The notes beneath the pieces are model-generated. The model was not told the DNA's origin, did not search any database, and saw nothing but the letters and a program-made list of their open reading frames with translations. Position numbers and translations under genes: made by a program. From CAZGAQ01 sp964523405 (GTDB taxonomy: Bacteria; Planctomycetota; Phycisphaerae; UBA1845; Fen-1342), in NCBI GenBank assembly GCA_964523405.1, contig CAZGAQ010000019.1, forward strand, positions 1 through 64,000: a DNA stretch of 64,000 bases, given 5' to 3'. Positions 18,174 to 25,771 of the stretch are shown here, piece after piece. Numbering within the stretch: the stretch's first letter is position 1; each line of letters begins with the position of its first letter.

Positions 18174-19195
18174 AAGCCAGCGGAGCGAGCCGGAGGCGGG
18201 GCTGGCGCGGGCAGGGGTGGGGGCCCGGCGGGGGTCTGCTGTGGCTGGGCGCGGTGTTGCTGACGTGCCCCGGGTGTACGTGGCTGTCGTAGTTCGGCAC
18301 AAGCGACCAGGGGCAGGAGCGGGGCAAGATCTGGTTTGTGGGCGGGGCGGGTGGGATCGGAAACGTGGTGGGGACGTNNNNNNNNNNCCCCCCCCGGGGG
18401 CGCGGCGCGCGCTCATTTCTGTGTGGGGGGGGGGGGGGGGGCCCCCTCGGAAACGTGGTGGGGACGTTTGACGTGCCGCGCGGGTTGAAGGCGGCGGGGT
18501 ACAAGGGGGCCATCGAGACGTTTGGCTGGCAGAGCGTGGTGGGGGGGACGTTACGCGACCAGATGGACCGGGATCGCAATGAGCAGGAGGCGCGACGGCT
18601 GGCAGCGCGGATCGAGGATTACATGAACCAGCATCCCGGGCGGCCGGTGAGCATCATTGCGCTGTCGGCGGGGACGGGGATAGCGGCGTGGGCGCTGGAA
18701 GCGTTGCCGCCGCAGCGGCGGGTGCGGACGGTGGTATTCCTGAGCAGCAGCCTGTCGCGGCAGTTCGATCTATCGCCGGCGCTGGGGCATGTTGAAGATC
18801 GCCTGCACGTGTTCTATTCCGATCGCGATCCGGTGCTGGCGTATCTCATGCCCGTGGCCGGGTCGGTGGATCGGGAGTGGTTCTCGCAGAGTGCGATCGG
18901 GCTGTACGGCGTGGCGCTGCCGACGGGGAGCAGCGCGGCCGCGGCCCGCGAGCTGTACAAGCAGAAGGTTCGCAATCACGCGTATCAGGATGCCTACGCA
19001 AAGTACGGGTATTTTGGTATGCACGCGGATAGCACGGCGGCGGGGTTTATCGAGCACGTGGTGGCGCCGCTGGTGCTGCGGCCGATGCAGGCAGGTGGGG
19101 ATTTGCCCGAGACGCAGGTGGAGGCGGACTCTCACCGCCAAGGCGCTGAGAGCGCCAAGAGTGCTGCGGGGACGACGGTGAAGCCGGAGAGGTAG
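18170..19195 (+). CDS. Alpha/beta-hydrolase-like exported protein, interrupted by an assembly gap and an in-frame TAG
   Basis: The downstream part is clear: GYKGAIETFGWQSVVGGTLR, a predicted nucleophile elbow IALSAGTG (serine between A-L and A-G), then HVFYSDRDPVLAYLMPVAGS. It resembles an alpha/beta hydrolase fold. From GTG 18170 the same frame encodes a hydrophobic leader (LLWLGAVLLTCPGC) that looks like a signal or lipoprotein peptide, then hits TAG at 18290-18292, then continues FGTSDQG...VGGAGGIGNVVGT up to ten Ns. A copy of the same GNVVGT codons resumes after the gap in the same frame, so the true gene is probably continuous with the gap removed. The TAG may be a sequencing error, or translation may start downstream (GTG 18338). 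The C-terminal tail overlaps a dispersed repeat at about 19131-19162. Confidence 0.6.
18357..18467. other. Scaffold gap with duplicated ends and homopolymer artefact
   Basis: Ten Ns at 18378-18387 are followed by a run of C, then G-rich sequence including about 18 consecutive G (18388-18446). The 21 bases ending just before the Ns (18357-18377) are repeated exactly at 18447-18467, exactly 90 bases later and in the same reading frame. The two contig ends therefore probably overlap and should be joined. Confidence 0.8.
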
Positions 19196-19303
19196 CGGTG
19201 GTAGGGGTGTGGCGTCAGGCGGCGGTCACAAGCGTTCTGGACGGGGGGCATGTTGGCCGGGGCGAGTTGCGTGCGGCGATCGGCCGCCGGATGAGGATTC
19301 GTC

Positions 19304-22300
19304 GTGCTGTACGACCACAAGATCGCGCGCAATCGCGTGCAGGTGTTCATCGATACGGTTCTGTTGCCGGCGCGGTATCGGCCGGTGAGCGAGTTGGAGA
19401 TCGGGGTGTTCCAGAGCGCGGAGCCGTGCAGCTACGCGCAGGCGGCAGGGGCGAAGTATGAGCCGGCGCGGCTGGGATTTCGATTTGGGCCGGCGTGGTC
19501 GACGGCGTGGTTCCGGCTGCGGGGCGCGGTGCCGGCGGGGACGGTGTTGGAGCAACTCGTTCTGCTGATGGACACGAACACCGAAGCGTGCGTGTGGAAG
19601 GAGGGGGTGCCGTATCACGGGTTGAGCCGGCACCACCGGTACGCGCCGCTGGACGCGTCGTTCGTGCAGAACGGGCGGGTGGAGCTGCTGGTCGAAGCGG
19701 CAGCGAACCAAATGTTCGGCATCACGGAGTGGCGGCCGCGGACGCCGGACGAGCAGATCGGGCATTTGACGGAAGCGCGGCTGGCGGTGGTGCAGCCGGA
19801 GGTGGATCAGCTCTGGCACGACATGAGCTTTGCGCTGCAACTGGTCGATGTGCTGGATGAGGCGGCGCCGCGGCGGGGAAAGCTGCTGTTCGCGCTGAAT
19901 GCGGCGTGTAATGCGGCGCTGCCGAATGACCTGCCGGGGACGGCGGCGGCGGCGCGGGCGGCGCTGGGGCCGGTACTGAGGGCGCCGGCGAACGCGTCGG
20001 CGGGGGATTGCTACGCGACGGGGCACGCGCACATCGACACGGCGTGGTTGTGGCCGTTGCGGGAGACGCGGCGGAAGTGCTACCGCACATTTTCGACGGC
20101 GCTGCGAAACATGGAGCGGTACCCGGACTACCGGTTCCAGGCGAGTCAGGCGGCGCAGTACGAGTTCATTCGGCAGGATGCGCCGGAGGTGTTTGAGCAG
20201 ATTCGGCGGCGCGTGGCGAGCGGGCAGTGGGATGCGGGCGGGGGAAGCTGGGTGGAGTGCGACTGCAATCTCGTGTCGGGCGAGTCGCTGGTGCGGCAGA
20301 TCCTATACGGGACGCGGTACTGGCAGCAGCATTTCGGGATTGCGCAGTCGTACTTGTGGCTGCCGGACACGTTCGGATACAGCGCGGCGCTGCCGCAGAT
20401 TCTGGTGCAAGCGGGGATGCGGGTGTTCTTCACGCAGAAGATCTCGTGGAACCAGTTCAACAAGTTTCCGCATCACACGTTCTGGTGGGCGGGACTGGAC
20501 GGCACGAAGATCCTGGCGCACTTCCTGACGTCGGACAATTACAACGCGAACTGCTCGCCGAAGGAGCTGCGTTACAGCGAGCGAGCGTTCAAGCAGAGCG
20601 ATCGCTGCAACACGTGGCTGTATGCGTTCGGGTGGGGCGACGGCGGCGGCGGGCCGACGGCGGAGATGATTGAGATGCTGCGGCGCAGCGCGGATTGCGA
20701 GGAGATGCCGCGGGCGCGGATGGCGACGGTGCGGGAGTATGTCGACGTGCTGCACGCAGAGGCGCAGGCGCTGCCCACGTGGGACGGCGAGCTGTACCTG
20801 GAACTGCACCGCGGGACGCTGACGACGCAGGGGGCGAACAAGCGGCACAACCGCAAGGCGGAGTTGCGGCTGCGCGACGTGGAGCTGCTGCACGCATTGC
20901 CGCGGCCGGGCGCGGACTATCCGAGCGCGAAGCTGGAGCAGACGTGGAAGACGGTGCTGCTCAATCAGTTCCACGACATTCTGCCGGGGTCGTCGATCGG
21001 GTGGGTGTATGACGATTGCGCCCGGGATTACGCCCAGGTCGATGCGGCGCTGGCGGAGTTGGAGCAAACGGGGCTGCAGAAGTGGGCGGCGGGTGCGGAT
21101 ACTTCCGGCGCAAAGCACCCGGTGGTGGCGGTGAACACGCTGGGGTGGCAACGCAGCGGCGTGGTGGAATTGCCCGGCGAAGTACCGGCGGAAACGCAGA
21201 CGCTGGCGGCGCTTGGCGGAGAGACGGCGCCCGTGCAGACCGGGCAGACGCTGGACGGGACGCCGGCGCGGTTGGGGCTGGTGCGCGACGTGCCAGCCGT
21301 GGGGCACCGCGTGTTCGACGCGCAGGGTGGTGCTGCGAAACCCGGCTTCGTGCCGGTGCGCGGGACGAGCGCGACGCTAGAGAACGAATGGCTGCGGGCG
21401 GAGTTCGACGCGGCTGGACGGATCGTGTCGTTGCGTGACAAGCGGGCGCAGCGCGAGTTGCTCCAGGCGGGCGAGCCAGCGAACCAGCTTGTGGTGTACG
21501 AAGATCGGCCGCAGTGTTGGGATGCGTGGGACATCGACGTGTACTACCTGGAGAAGGGACGGCCGGTGGCGGAGCCGGCGCGGGTGACACTGGTGGAGGC
21601 GGGGCCGCTGCGGGCGACCTTGCGGGTGGAGCACGCGCTGGGGCAGTCGCGGGTGAAGCAGGACATTCATCTGACGTGCGCGTCGCCGCGGCTGGACTTC
21701 GAAACGTGGGTGGATTGGCGCGGCGATCACGAGCTCTTGCGCGTGCTTTTCCCGCTCGATTTGCGGAGTGCACACGCGTCGTATCACACGCAGTTCGGGC
21801 AACTGCAGCGGACGACGCACTTCAATACGAAGTGGGACCTGGGGCACTTTGAGTGCTGCGGGCATCACTGGGCGGACCTGGCGGAGCCGGACTACGGGGC
21901 GGCGCTCCTGTCCGACTGCAAGTACGGGTACAGTTGTCACGGGCACGTGCTGGGACTGAGCCTGCTGCGGGCGCCGACGAATCCGGACCCGCAGGCGGAT
22001 CGCGGCGAGCACCGCTTCACGTACAGCCTGTTGCCGCACACGGGCGATTTGCGGACGGGCGGTGTCGTGCAGGCGGGGTACGACTTGAATGTGCCGCTGC
22101 GCGTGGTGTCTGCGACGCCGCATGCGGGGCCGCGCGGGGCGACGGGTTCGCTGCTGACGTGCGCGGCGCCAAACCTCGTCGTGGACACCGTGAAGAAGGC
22201 CGAGGACGACGGGCGCGTGATCGTGCGGCTGTACGAGGCGTGGGGGCAGCGCGGGAAGGCGGTCGTGCGGTGGGATCCGGCGCTGGGCAGCGCGAAGTTC

Positions 22301-22417
22301 GTGGACCTGCTGGAAAGCGGGCCGACGCCGATAGAGGTGCTGGTGGAGCGGTCCGCGGCCGGCGAGATTGTGTTTGGGTACCGGCCGTTCGGGTTGTATA
22401 CGTTGGCGCTGGGGTAG
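19304..22417 (+). CDS. Alpha-mannosidase, GH38
   Basis: A 1037-residue retaining alpha-mannosidase that removes terminal mannose from mannans or N-glycan-like chains. It shows the N-terminal beta region; the zinc-binding HxD in GHAHIDTAWLWP (near residue 245); the nucleophile aspartate in WLPDTFGYSAALPQI; FLTSDNYN; and the zinc histidine in NQFHDILPGSSIGW. The C-terminal beta-sandwich domains (about 590-1037) are complete, and length is typical for bacterial GH38. No signal peptide is present, so it is probably intracellular. The start is GTG 19304 with GAGG 7 bases upstream. It could work with the secreted glycosidases in this window on imported mannosides. Confidence 0.93.
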   Translation: MLYDHKIARNRVQVFIDTVLLPARYRPVSELEIGVFQSAEPCSYAQAAGAKYEPARLGFRFGPAWSTAWFRLRGAVPAGTVLEQLVLLMDTNTEACVWKEGVPYHGLSRHHRYAPLDASFVQNGRVELLVEAAANQMFGITEWRPRTPDEQIGHLTEARLAVVQPEVDQLWHDMSFALQLVDVLDEAAPRRGKLLFALNAACNAALPNDLPGTAAAARAALGPVLRAPANASAGDCYATGHAHIDTAWLWPLRETRRKCYRTFSTALRNMERYPDYRFQASQAAQYEFIRQDAPEVFEQIRRRVASGQWDAGGGSWVECDCNLVSGESLVRQILYGTRYWQQHFGIAQSYLWLPDTFGYSAALPQILVQAGMRVFFTQKISWNQFNKFPHHTFWWAGLDGTKILAHFLTSDNYNANCSPKELRYSERAFKQSDRCNTWLYAFGWGDGGGGPTAEMIEMLRRSADCEEMPRARMATVREYVDVLHAEAQALPTWDGELYLELHRGTLTTQGANKRHNRKAELRLRDVELLHALPRPGADYPSAKLEQTWKTVLLNQFHDILPGSSIGWVYDDCARDYAQVDAALAELEQTGLQKWAAGADTSGAKHPVVAVNTLGWQRSGVVELPGEVPAETQTLAALGGETAPVQTGQTLDGTPARLGLVRDVPAVGHRVFDAQGGAAKPGFVPVRGTSATLENEWLRAEFDAAGRIVSLRDKRAQRELLQAGEPANQLVVYEDRPQCWDAWDIDVYYLEKGRPVAEPARVTLVEAGPLRATLRVEHALGQSRVKQDIHLTCASPRLDFETWVDWRGDHELLRVLFPLDLRSAHASYHTQFGQLQRTTHFNTKWDLGHFECCGHHWADLAEPDYGAALLSDCKYGYSCHGHVLGLSLLRAPTNPDPQADRGEHRFTYSLLPHTGDLRTGGVVQAGYDLNVPLRVVSATPHAGPRGATGSLLTCAAPNLVVDTVKKAEDDGRVIVRLYEAWGQRGKAVVRWDPALGSAKFVDLLESGPTPIEVLVERSAAGEIVFGYRPFGLYTLALG

Positions 22418-22445
22418 CACGGGAGGTCGCGTCGATCGTGCTCCA

Positions 22446-22472
22446 ACGTCGGCCACGGGGGGCCGACGCTAC
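22446..22472. repeat. 27-bp palindromic dispersed repeat, copy 1
   Basis: An inverted repeat of the form CGTCGGCC...GGCCGACG. A second copy at 25726-25752 differs at one base. This copy overlaps the stop codon of the leftward carbonic-anhydrase-like gene, which ends at 22469. Confidence 0.65.
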
Positions 22473-22987
22473 TGGGCGAGGTTGGGGAATTCGCCGGCGG
22501 CGTGGCGCTGGCTGAGGTCGCGATAGCGCTGGTTGACGAAGGTGAGGTATTCGCGATCGGCGGGCGTGACGTCGCGAGCGACGCGGCCGGGGATGCCGAC
22601 GACGACCTTGCCGTCGGGGATGCGCGTGCCGGGCGGGATGAGCGCGCCGGCGGCGATGATGCAGCCCGCGCCGATCTCGGCGTCGTCGAGGACGATGGCG
22701 CCGATGCCGATGAGCGTGCCGGGGCCGACGCGGCGGCAGTGTACGACGGCGCGGTGGCCGATGGAGACGTCGTCGGCGATCTCGAGGGGGACGCCGGTCT
22801 TCGTGTGGATGACGGTGCCGTCCTGCACGTTGCAGCGCCGGCCGATGCGGATGGCGGAGACGTCGCCGCGGATGGTGACGTGGTGCATGATCGTGGTGTC
22901 GTCGCCGAGGGTGACGTCACCGCCGACGTAAGCCGTCGGAGCGATGTAGACGTTGGCGCCGCGGACGGGGTGGATGGGGTCGTTCAT
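22469..22987 (-). CDS. Gamma-carbonic anhydrase-like hexapeptide-repeat protein
   Basis: A 172-residue left-handed beta-helix protein of the gamma-class carbonic anhydrase/YrdA family. Hexapeptide repeats run through most of it (VTLGDD, IRIGRR, VSIGHR, GIGAIV). The three metal-binding histidines expected in the family are seen in GTVIHT, SIGHRA and VVHCRR, so zinc binding is plausible; most YrdA-type homologues have no shown carbonic anhydrase activity. The frame extends upstream, but MNDPIHPVRGANVYI at 22987 is the normal N-terminus. No Shine-Dalgarno is seen. TACAAT 6 bases upstream points to a leaderless transcript. Confidence 0.88.
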   Translation of the reverse strand: MNDPIHPVRGANVYIAPTAYVGGDVTLGDDTTIMHHVTIRGDVSAIRIGRRCNVQDGTVIHTKTGVPLEIADDVSIGHRAVVHCRRVGPGTLIGIGAIVLDDAEIGAGCIIAAGALIPPGTRIPDGKVVVGIPGRVARDVTPADREYLTFVNQRYRDLSQRHAAGEFPNLAQ

Positions 22988-22993
22988 AACGGC

Positions 22994-22999
22994 ATTGTA
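22994..22999 (-). promoter_or_regulatory. -10 box of a probable leaderless promoter
   Basis: On the minus strand TACAAT is followed by GCCGTT and then ATG at 22987. Six bases of spacing places transcription start at the start codon. Confidence 0.5.
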
Positions 23000-23057
23000 G
23001 AGGCGGAGCGCGGACGCGGCGCGGGGGCTTGCGGCCGGGACGGGAGTATACGGATTC

Positions 23058-23127
23058 GGCTGGGCCAAAGCCGGCGGGCGCGGCACGTGACATTCATGTG
23101 CCCGGCGCCGGCCTTCGCCCAGCCTAC
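23058..23127. repeat. Dispersed palindromic intergenic repeat, short copy
   Basis: The arms read GCTGGGCCAAAGCCGGCG and CGCCGGCCTTCGCCCAGC, forming an imperfect hairpin with a GGCACGTG core. Related copies lie at 24261-24332 and 25624-25695. All three are intergenic. Confidence 0.7.
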
Positions 23128-23212
23128 GCGCTACCCGCTAACGATGGGGCGGGTGGCTACAATCACACGAAGGGAGGCGGCCGGAAGCTGCCCCTGCCAA
23201 ACGGAGCCTGCC

Positions 23213-24190
23213 ATGCAATACGTCAATCTCGGTCGGACCGCGCTCAAGGTCAGTCGGCTGTGCCTGGGGACGATGAACTTCGGGCCGGAGACGACGGAGC
23301 GCGACAGCTTCAAGATCATGGACCGCGCCCACGACGTGGGCATCAACTTCTTCGACACGGCCGACGTGTACGGTTGGAAGAAGGGCGAGGGCATCACCGA
23401 GCAAATCCTGGGGCGGTGGCTGGCGCAGGGCGGCGGGCGGCGTGAGAAGACGGTGCTGGCGACGAAGGTGTATGGGGACATGGGGGACTGGCCGAACACG
23501 AGCCGGCTGTCGGCGCTGCACATCAAACGCGGCTGCGAGGCGAGCCTGCGGCGGATGCAGACGGACTACATCGACCTGTACCAGATGCACCACATCTGGC
23601 GCGAGGCGACGTGGGACGAGATTTGGGGGGCGATGGAGCAACTGCAGCGCGAGGGGAAGGTGCTGTACGTGGGGTCGTCGAATTTCGCGGGCTGGCACAT
23701 CGCGCAGGCGAACGAAACGGCGCGGCGGCGGAACTCCCTGGGGCTGGTGTCAGAGCAGAGCAAGTACAGCCTGCTGTGCCGGAACATCGAGCAGGAAGTG
23801 CTGCCGGCGTGCGAGGCGTATGGGCTGGGCGTGATTCCGTGGAGCCCGTTGGCGGGCGGGATGCTCGCCGGCGGCGCGGCCAAGGCGAAGACCGGACGGC
23901 GAGCGGGCGATTGGGTGCAGAAGGATTTGAAGAAGTACTTGCCGCAACTCGAGCGCTACGAGGGCTTGTGTCGCGAGATTGGGGCGGAGCCGGCCCATGT
24001 GGCGCTGGCGTGGATGCTGCGCGATGCCCGCATCACGGCGCCAATCGTCGGCCCGCGCACGATCGAGCAGCTCGACGGGGCGCTGACGGCGCTGGAGTTG
24101 AAGCTGTCCGCCGAGACAGTGGCGAAGTTGGATGAGATCTTTCCGCCGATCGGCAACGGCGGATCGGCACCGGAAGCGTATGCGTGGTGA
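23213..24190 (+). CDS. Aldo/keto reductase
   Basis: A 325-residue NADPH-dependent oxidoreductase of the aldo/keto reductase superfamily, probably reducing carbonyls of sugars or related metabolites. Catalytic-type residues are visible: the aspartate and tyrosine in NFFDTADVYGWKKGEG, the lysine in VLATKVYG and the histidine region YQMHHIWRE. C-terminal cofactor-binding pieces include GVIPWSPLAGGML and APIVGPRTIEQL. The frame runs back to 22502 over the antisense carbonic-anhydrase gene, but ATG 23213 starts MQYVNLGRTALKVSRLCLG, typical of the family. GGAG at 23203-23206 is 6 bases upstream. Confidence 0.92.
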   Translation: MQYVNLGRTALKVSRLCLGTMNFGPETTERDSFKIMDRAHDVGINFFDTADVYGWKKGEGITEQILGRWLAQGGGRREKTVLATKVYGDMGDWPNTSRLSALHIKRGCEASLRRMQTDYIDLYQMHHIWREATWDEIWGAMEQLQREGKVLYVGSSNFAGWHIAQANETARRRNSLGLVSEQSKYSLLCRNIEQEVLPACEAYGLGVIPWSPLAGGMLAGGAAKAKTGRRAGDWVQKDLKKYLPQLERYEGLCREIGAEPAHVALAWMLRDARITAPIVGPRTIEQLDGALTALELKLSAETVAKLDEIFPPIGNGGSAPEAYAW

Positions 24191-24207
24191 GGCGGCTTTC
24201 GGTTGAT

Positions 24208-24332
24208 TACCGCCAAGACGCCAGGAGTGCCAAGAGCGCCGAGGATTCCGTGAGCTGGTTGCGCTGGGCTAAAGCCGGCGGACACGGCACGTGGCATCGG
24301 GTCGCACGGCGCCGGCCTTAGGCCAGCGTACG
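24208..24332. repeat. 125-bp composite intergenic repeat, copy A
   Basis: A CGCCAAG-type segment (24208-24245) is followed after about 16 bases by the palindromic GCTGGGCTAAAGCC...CTTAGGCCAGC element (24261-24332). Copy B at 25571-25695 has the same length and order. This copy starts 17 bases after the aldo/keto reductase stop. Confidence 0.65.
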
Positions 24333-24367
24333 TTTCCGAAGACCGACCGGAGGTCGGTCCCCCATCG

Positions 24368-24400
24368 CGGGCACCCCTCACATATGTTCGGGGCAGGCGG
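24368..24400. repeat. 32-bp dispersed repeat
   Basis: Begins CGGGCACCCCTCACAT and ends GGGGCAGGC. A second copy in the same orientation lies at 42150-42181, 18 kb away, with a few differences in the centre. A separate perfect 8-bp hairpin (GACCGACC...GGTCGGTC) precedes it at 24341-24359. Confidence 0.55.
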
Positions 24401-24460
24401 AGGCCAGATGCCACGCCAGCTCGGGCGCGAGGGAATACGGCGCTCCGGCGGGCGGTTGAG

Positions 24461-25558
24461 ATGGGCATGATCAAGCTGGGCCGGACAACCTGGTGGACGG
24501 TCGTTTCCCTGGGGGTGCTCGTGGCGTGTCGGCCGGCAACGGCGCCAGCCGGCGGTTCGACTGAACGTGCGGCCGCGAGCGCACCGAGTGAGCCTAATTC
24601 TGTGGCGGGAACCATGAAGCACAAGTACTCCGCATCGCATTACGACATCACGCCGCTATCGCGGGACGAAGTAGCGAAGCTGGCGGCCAAGCTCGACCCC
24701 GAGGCGTACCGTGTGACGCAGAAGGCGGGGACGGAGCCGGCGTTCTGCGGGACGCTCACGGACAACAAGAAAGAAGGGGTCTACTGTTGCGTCGTGTGTG
24801 GCTTGCCGCTGTTTTCCAGTGCGCACAAGTTCCACTCGGGCACGGGCTGGCCGAGCTTCTACACGGCGTTTGATCCGGCGCACGTTGCGCGGCACAAGGA
24901 CCACAGCCTCGGCATGGAGCGCGTTGAGATCAACTGCGCGCGGTGCGGGGCGCATCTGGGGCATGTGTTCGACGATGGGCCGCCACCGACCGGCGAGCGG
25001 CACTGCCTGAACTCGGCGGCGCTGAAGTTCTACGACAAGGGCGCGACATTGCTGCCGGAGAGCCGGCCGGCGCAGCTCGAGACGGCGTATTTCGCGGGCG
25101 GCTGCTTCTGGGGGCTGGAGCACTACTTCGGCTTGGGGCCGGGCGTGGTCGAGGCGGTCAGCGGGTACATGCAGGGGAGCGTCGAGCGGCCGACGTACAA
25201 GCAGGTATGCACGGATCAGACGGGGCACGCGGAGACGGTGAAAGTGGTGTTCGATCCGCAGCGGATCACGTACCGCCGGTTGCTCGAAGCCTTCTTCAAG
25301 ATGCACGATCCGACGGAGCTCAACCGGCAGGGCCCGGACGAGGGGACGCAGTATCGCTCGGGTATCTGGTATGTGAACGCGGCGCAGAAGGAAGCGGCGG
25401 AAGCGTATGTGCATGAGCTGGAGGCGGAGCACCGGTACGGAAAGCGGAAGATCGTGACGCAGATTGAGGCGGCGAAGACGTTCTGGCCGGCGGAAGAGTA
25501 TCACCAGGACTACATTGCGAAGACCGGGCGGGCGTGCCATGTGCAGAATCCGTGGTGA
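24461..25558 (+). CDS. Lipoprotein methionine sulfoxide reductase fusion, MsrB-MsrA
   Basis: A 365-residue bifunctional repair enzyme reducing both R- and S-methionine sulfoxide. The signal peptide ends in the lipobox LVAC with Cys23, so it is probably a membrane-anchored envelope lipoprotein. The MsrB domain comes first (about 55-190): zinc cysteines CVVC and CARC, HSGTGWPSF, and the resolving end RHCLNSAALKF with catalytic Cys. The MsrA domain follows (about 205-365) with the catalytic GGCFWG motif, SGYMQG and the EYHQDY end. Fusions usually run MsrA-MsrB; this order is the reverse. ATG 24461 or the in-frame ATG 24467 could be used. Confidence 0.93.
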   Translation: MGMIKLGRTTWWTVVSLGVLVACRPATAPAGGSTERAAASAPSEPNSVAGTMKHKYSASHYDITPLSRDEVAKLAAKLDPEAYRVTQKAGTEPAFCGTLTDNKKEGVYCCVVCGLPLFSSAHKFHSGTGWPSFYTAFDPAHVARHKDHSLGMERVEINCARCGAHLGHVFDDGPPPTGERHCLNSAALKFYDKGATLLPESRPAQLETAYFAGGCFWGLEHYFGLGPGVVEAVSGYMQGSVERPTYKQVCTDQTGHAETVKVVFDPQRITYRRLLEAFFKMHDPTELNRQGPDEGTQYRSGIWYVNAAQKEAAEAYVHELEAEHRYGKRKIVTQIEAAKTFWPAEEYHQDYIAKTGRACHVQNPW

Positions 25559-25570
25559 CGGAGGGGAATG

Positions 25571-25695
25571 CAGCGACAAGGCGTTGAGAGCCCGGAGGAT
25601 GGCAGAATTGCCGTGGGTTGTTCCGCTGGGCTAAGGCCGGCGGATGCGGCACGTGGCATCGAGTGATACGGCGCCAGCCTTAGCCCAGCCTACGT
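25571..25695. repeat. 125-bp composite intergenic repeat, copy B
   Basis: Same two-part organisation as 24208-24332: a degenerate CGACAAGGCG segment followed by the GCTGGGCTAAGGCCGGCG...GCCTTAGCCCAGC palindrome. It starts 12 bases after the MsrBA stop codon. Confidence 0.65.
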
Positions 25696-25725
25696 GCTCC
25701 GATGCGAGGCAGTCCGCCGTCCCAT

Positions 25726-25752
25726 ACGTCGGCCGCGGGGGGCCGACGCTAC
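25726..25752. repeat. 27-bp palindromic dispersed repeat, copy 2
   Basis: Matches 22446-22472 at 26 of 27 positions. It lies just beyond the 3' end of the alpha-L-fucosidase gene. A partial, degraded relative ending GGGGCCGACGCT is at 27818-27831. Confidence 0.65.
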
Positions 25753-25771
25753 GTTCGGTGCGCATCGTCCG

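Noticed and set aside
18290..18292. TAG read as pyrrolysine or a programmed readthrough site
   Set aside because: A single TAG near a misassembled region, with no downstream structural element seen, is better explained by error or a nonsense mutation.
18388..18446. Poly-C and poly-G runs as a genuine repeat or quadruplex-forming element
   Set aside because: They directly follow an N gap, are flanked by a duplicated 21-mer and look like sequencing or assembly artefact.
24208..25695. CRISPR array
   Set aside because: The repeats are only two or three, spaced more than 1 kb apart with genes between, and are palindromic intergenic units.
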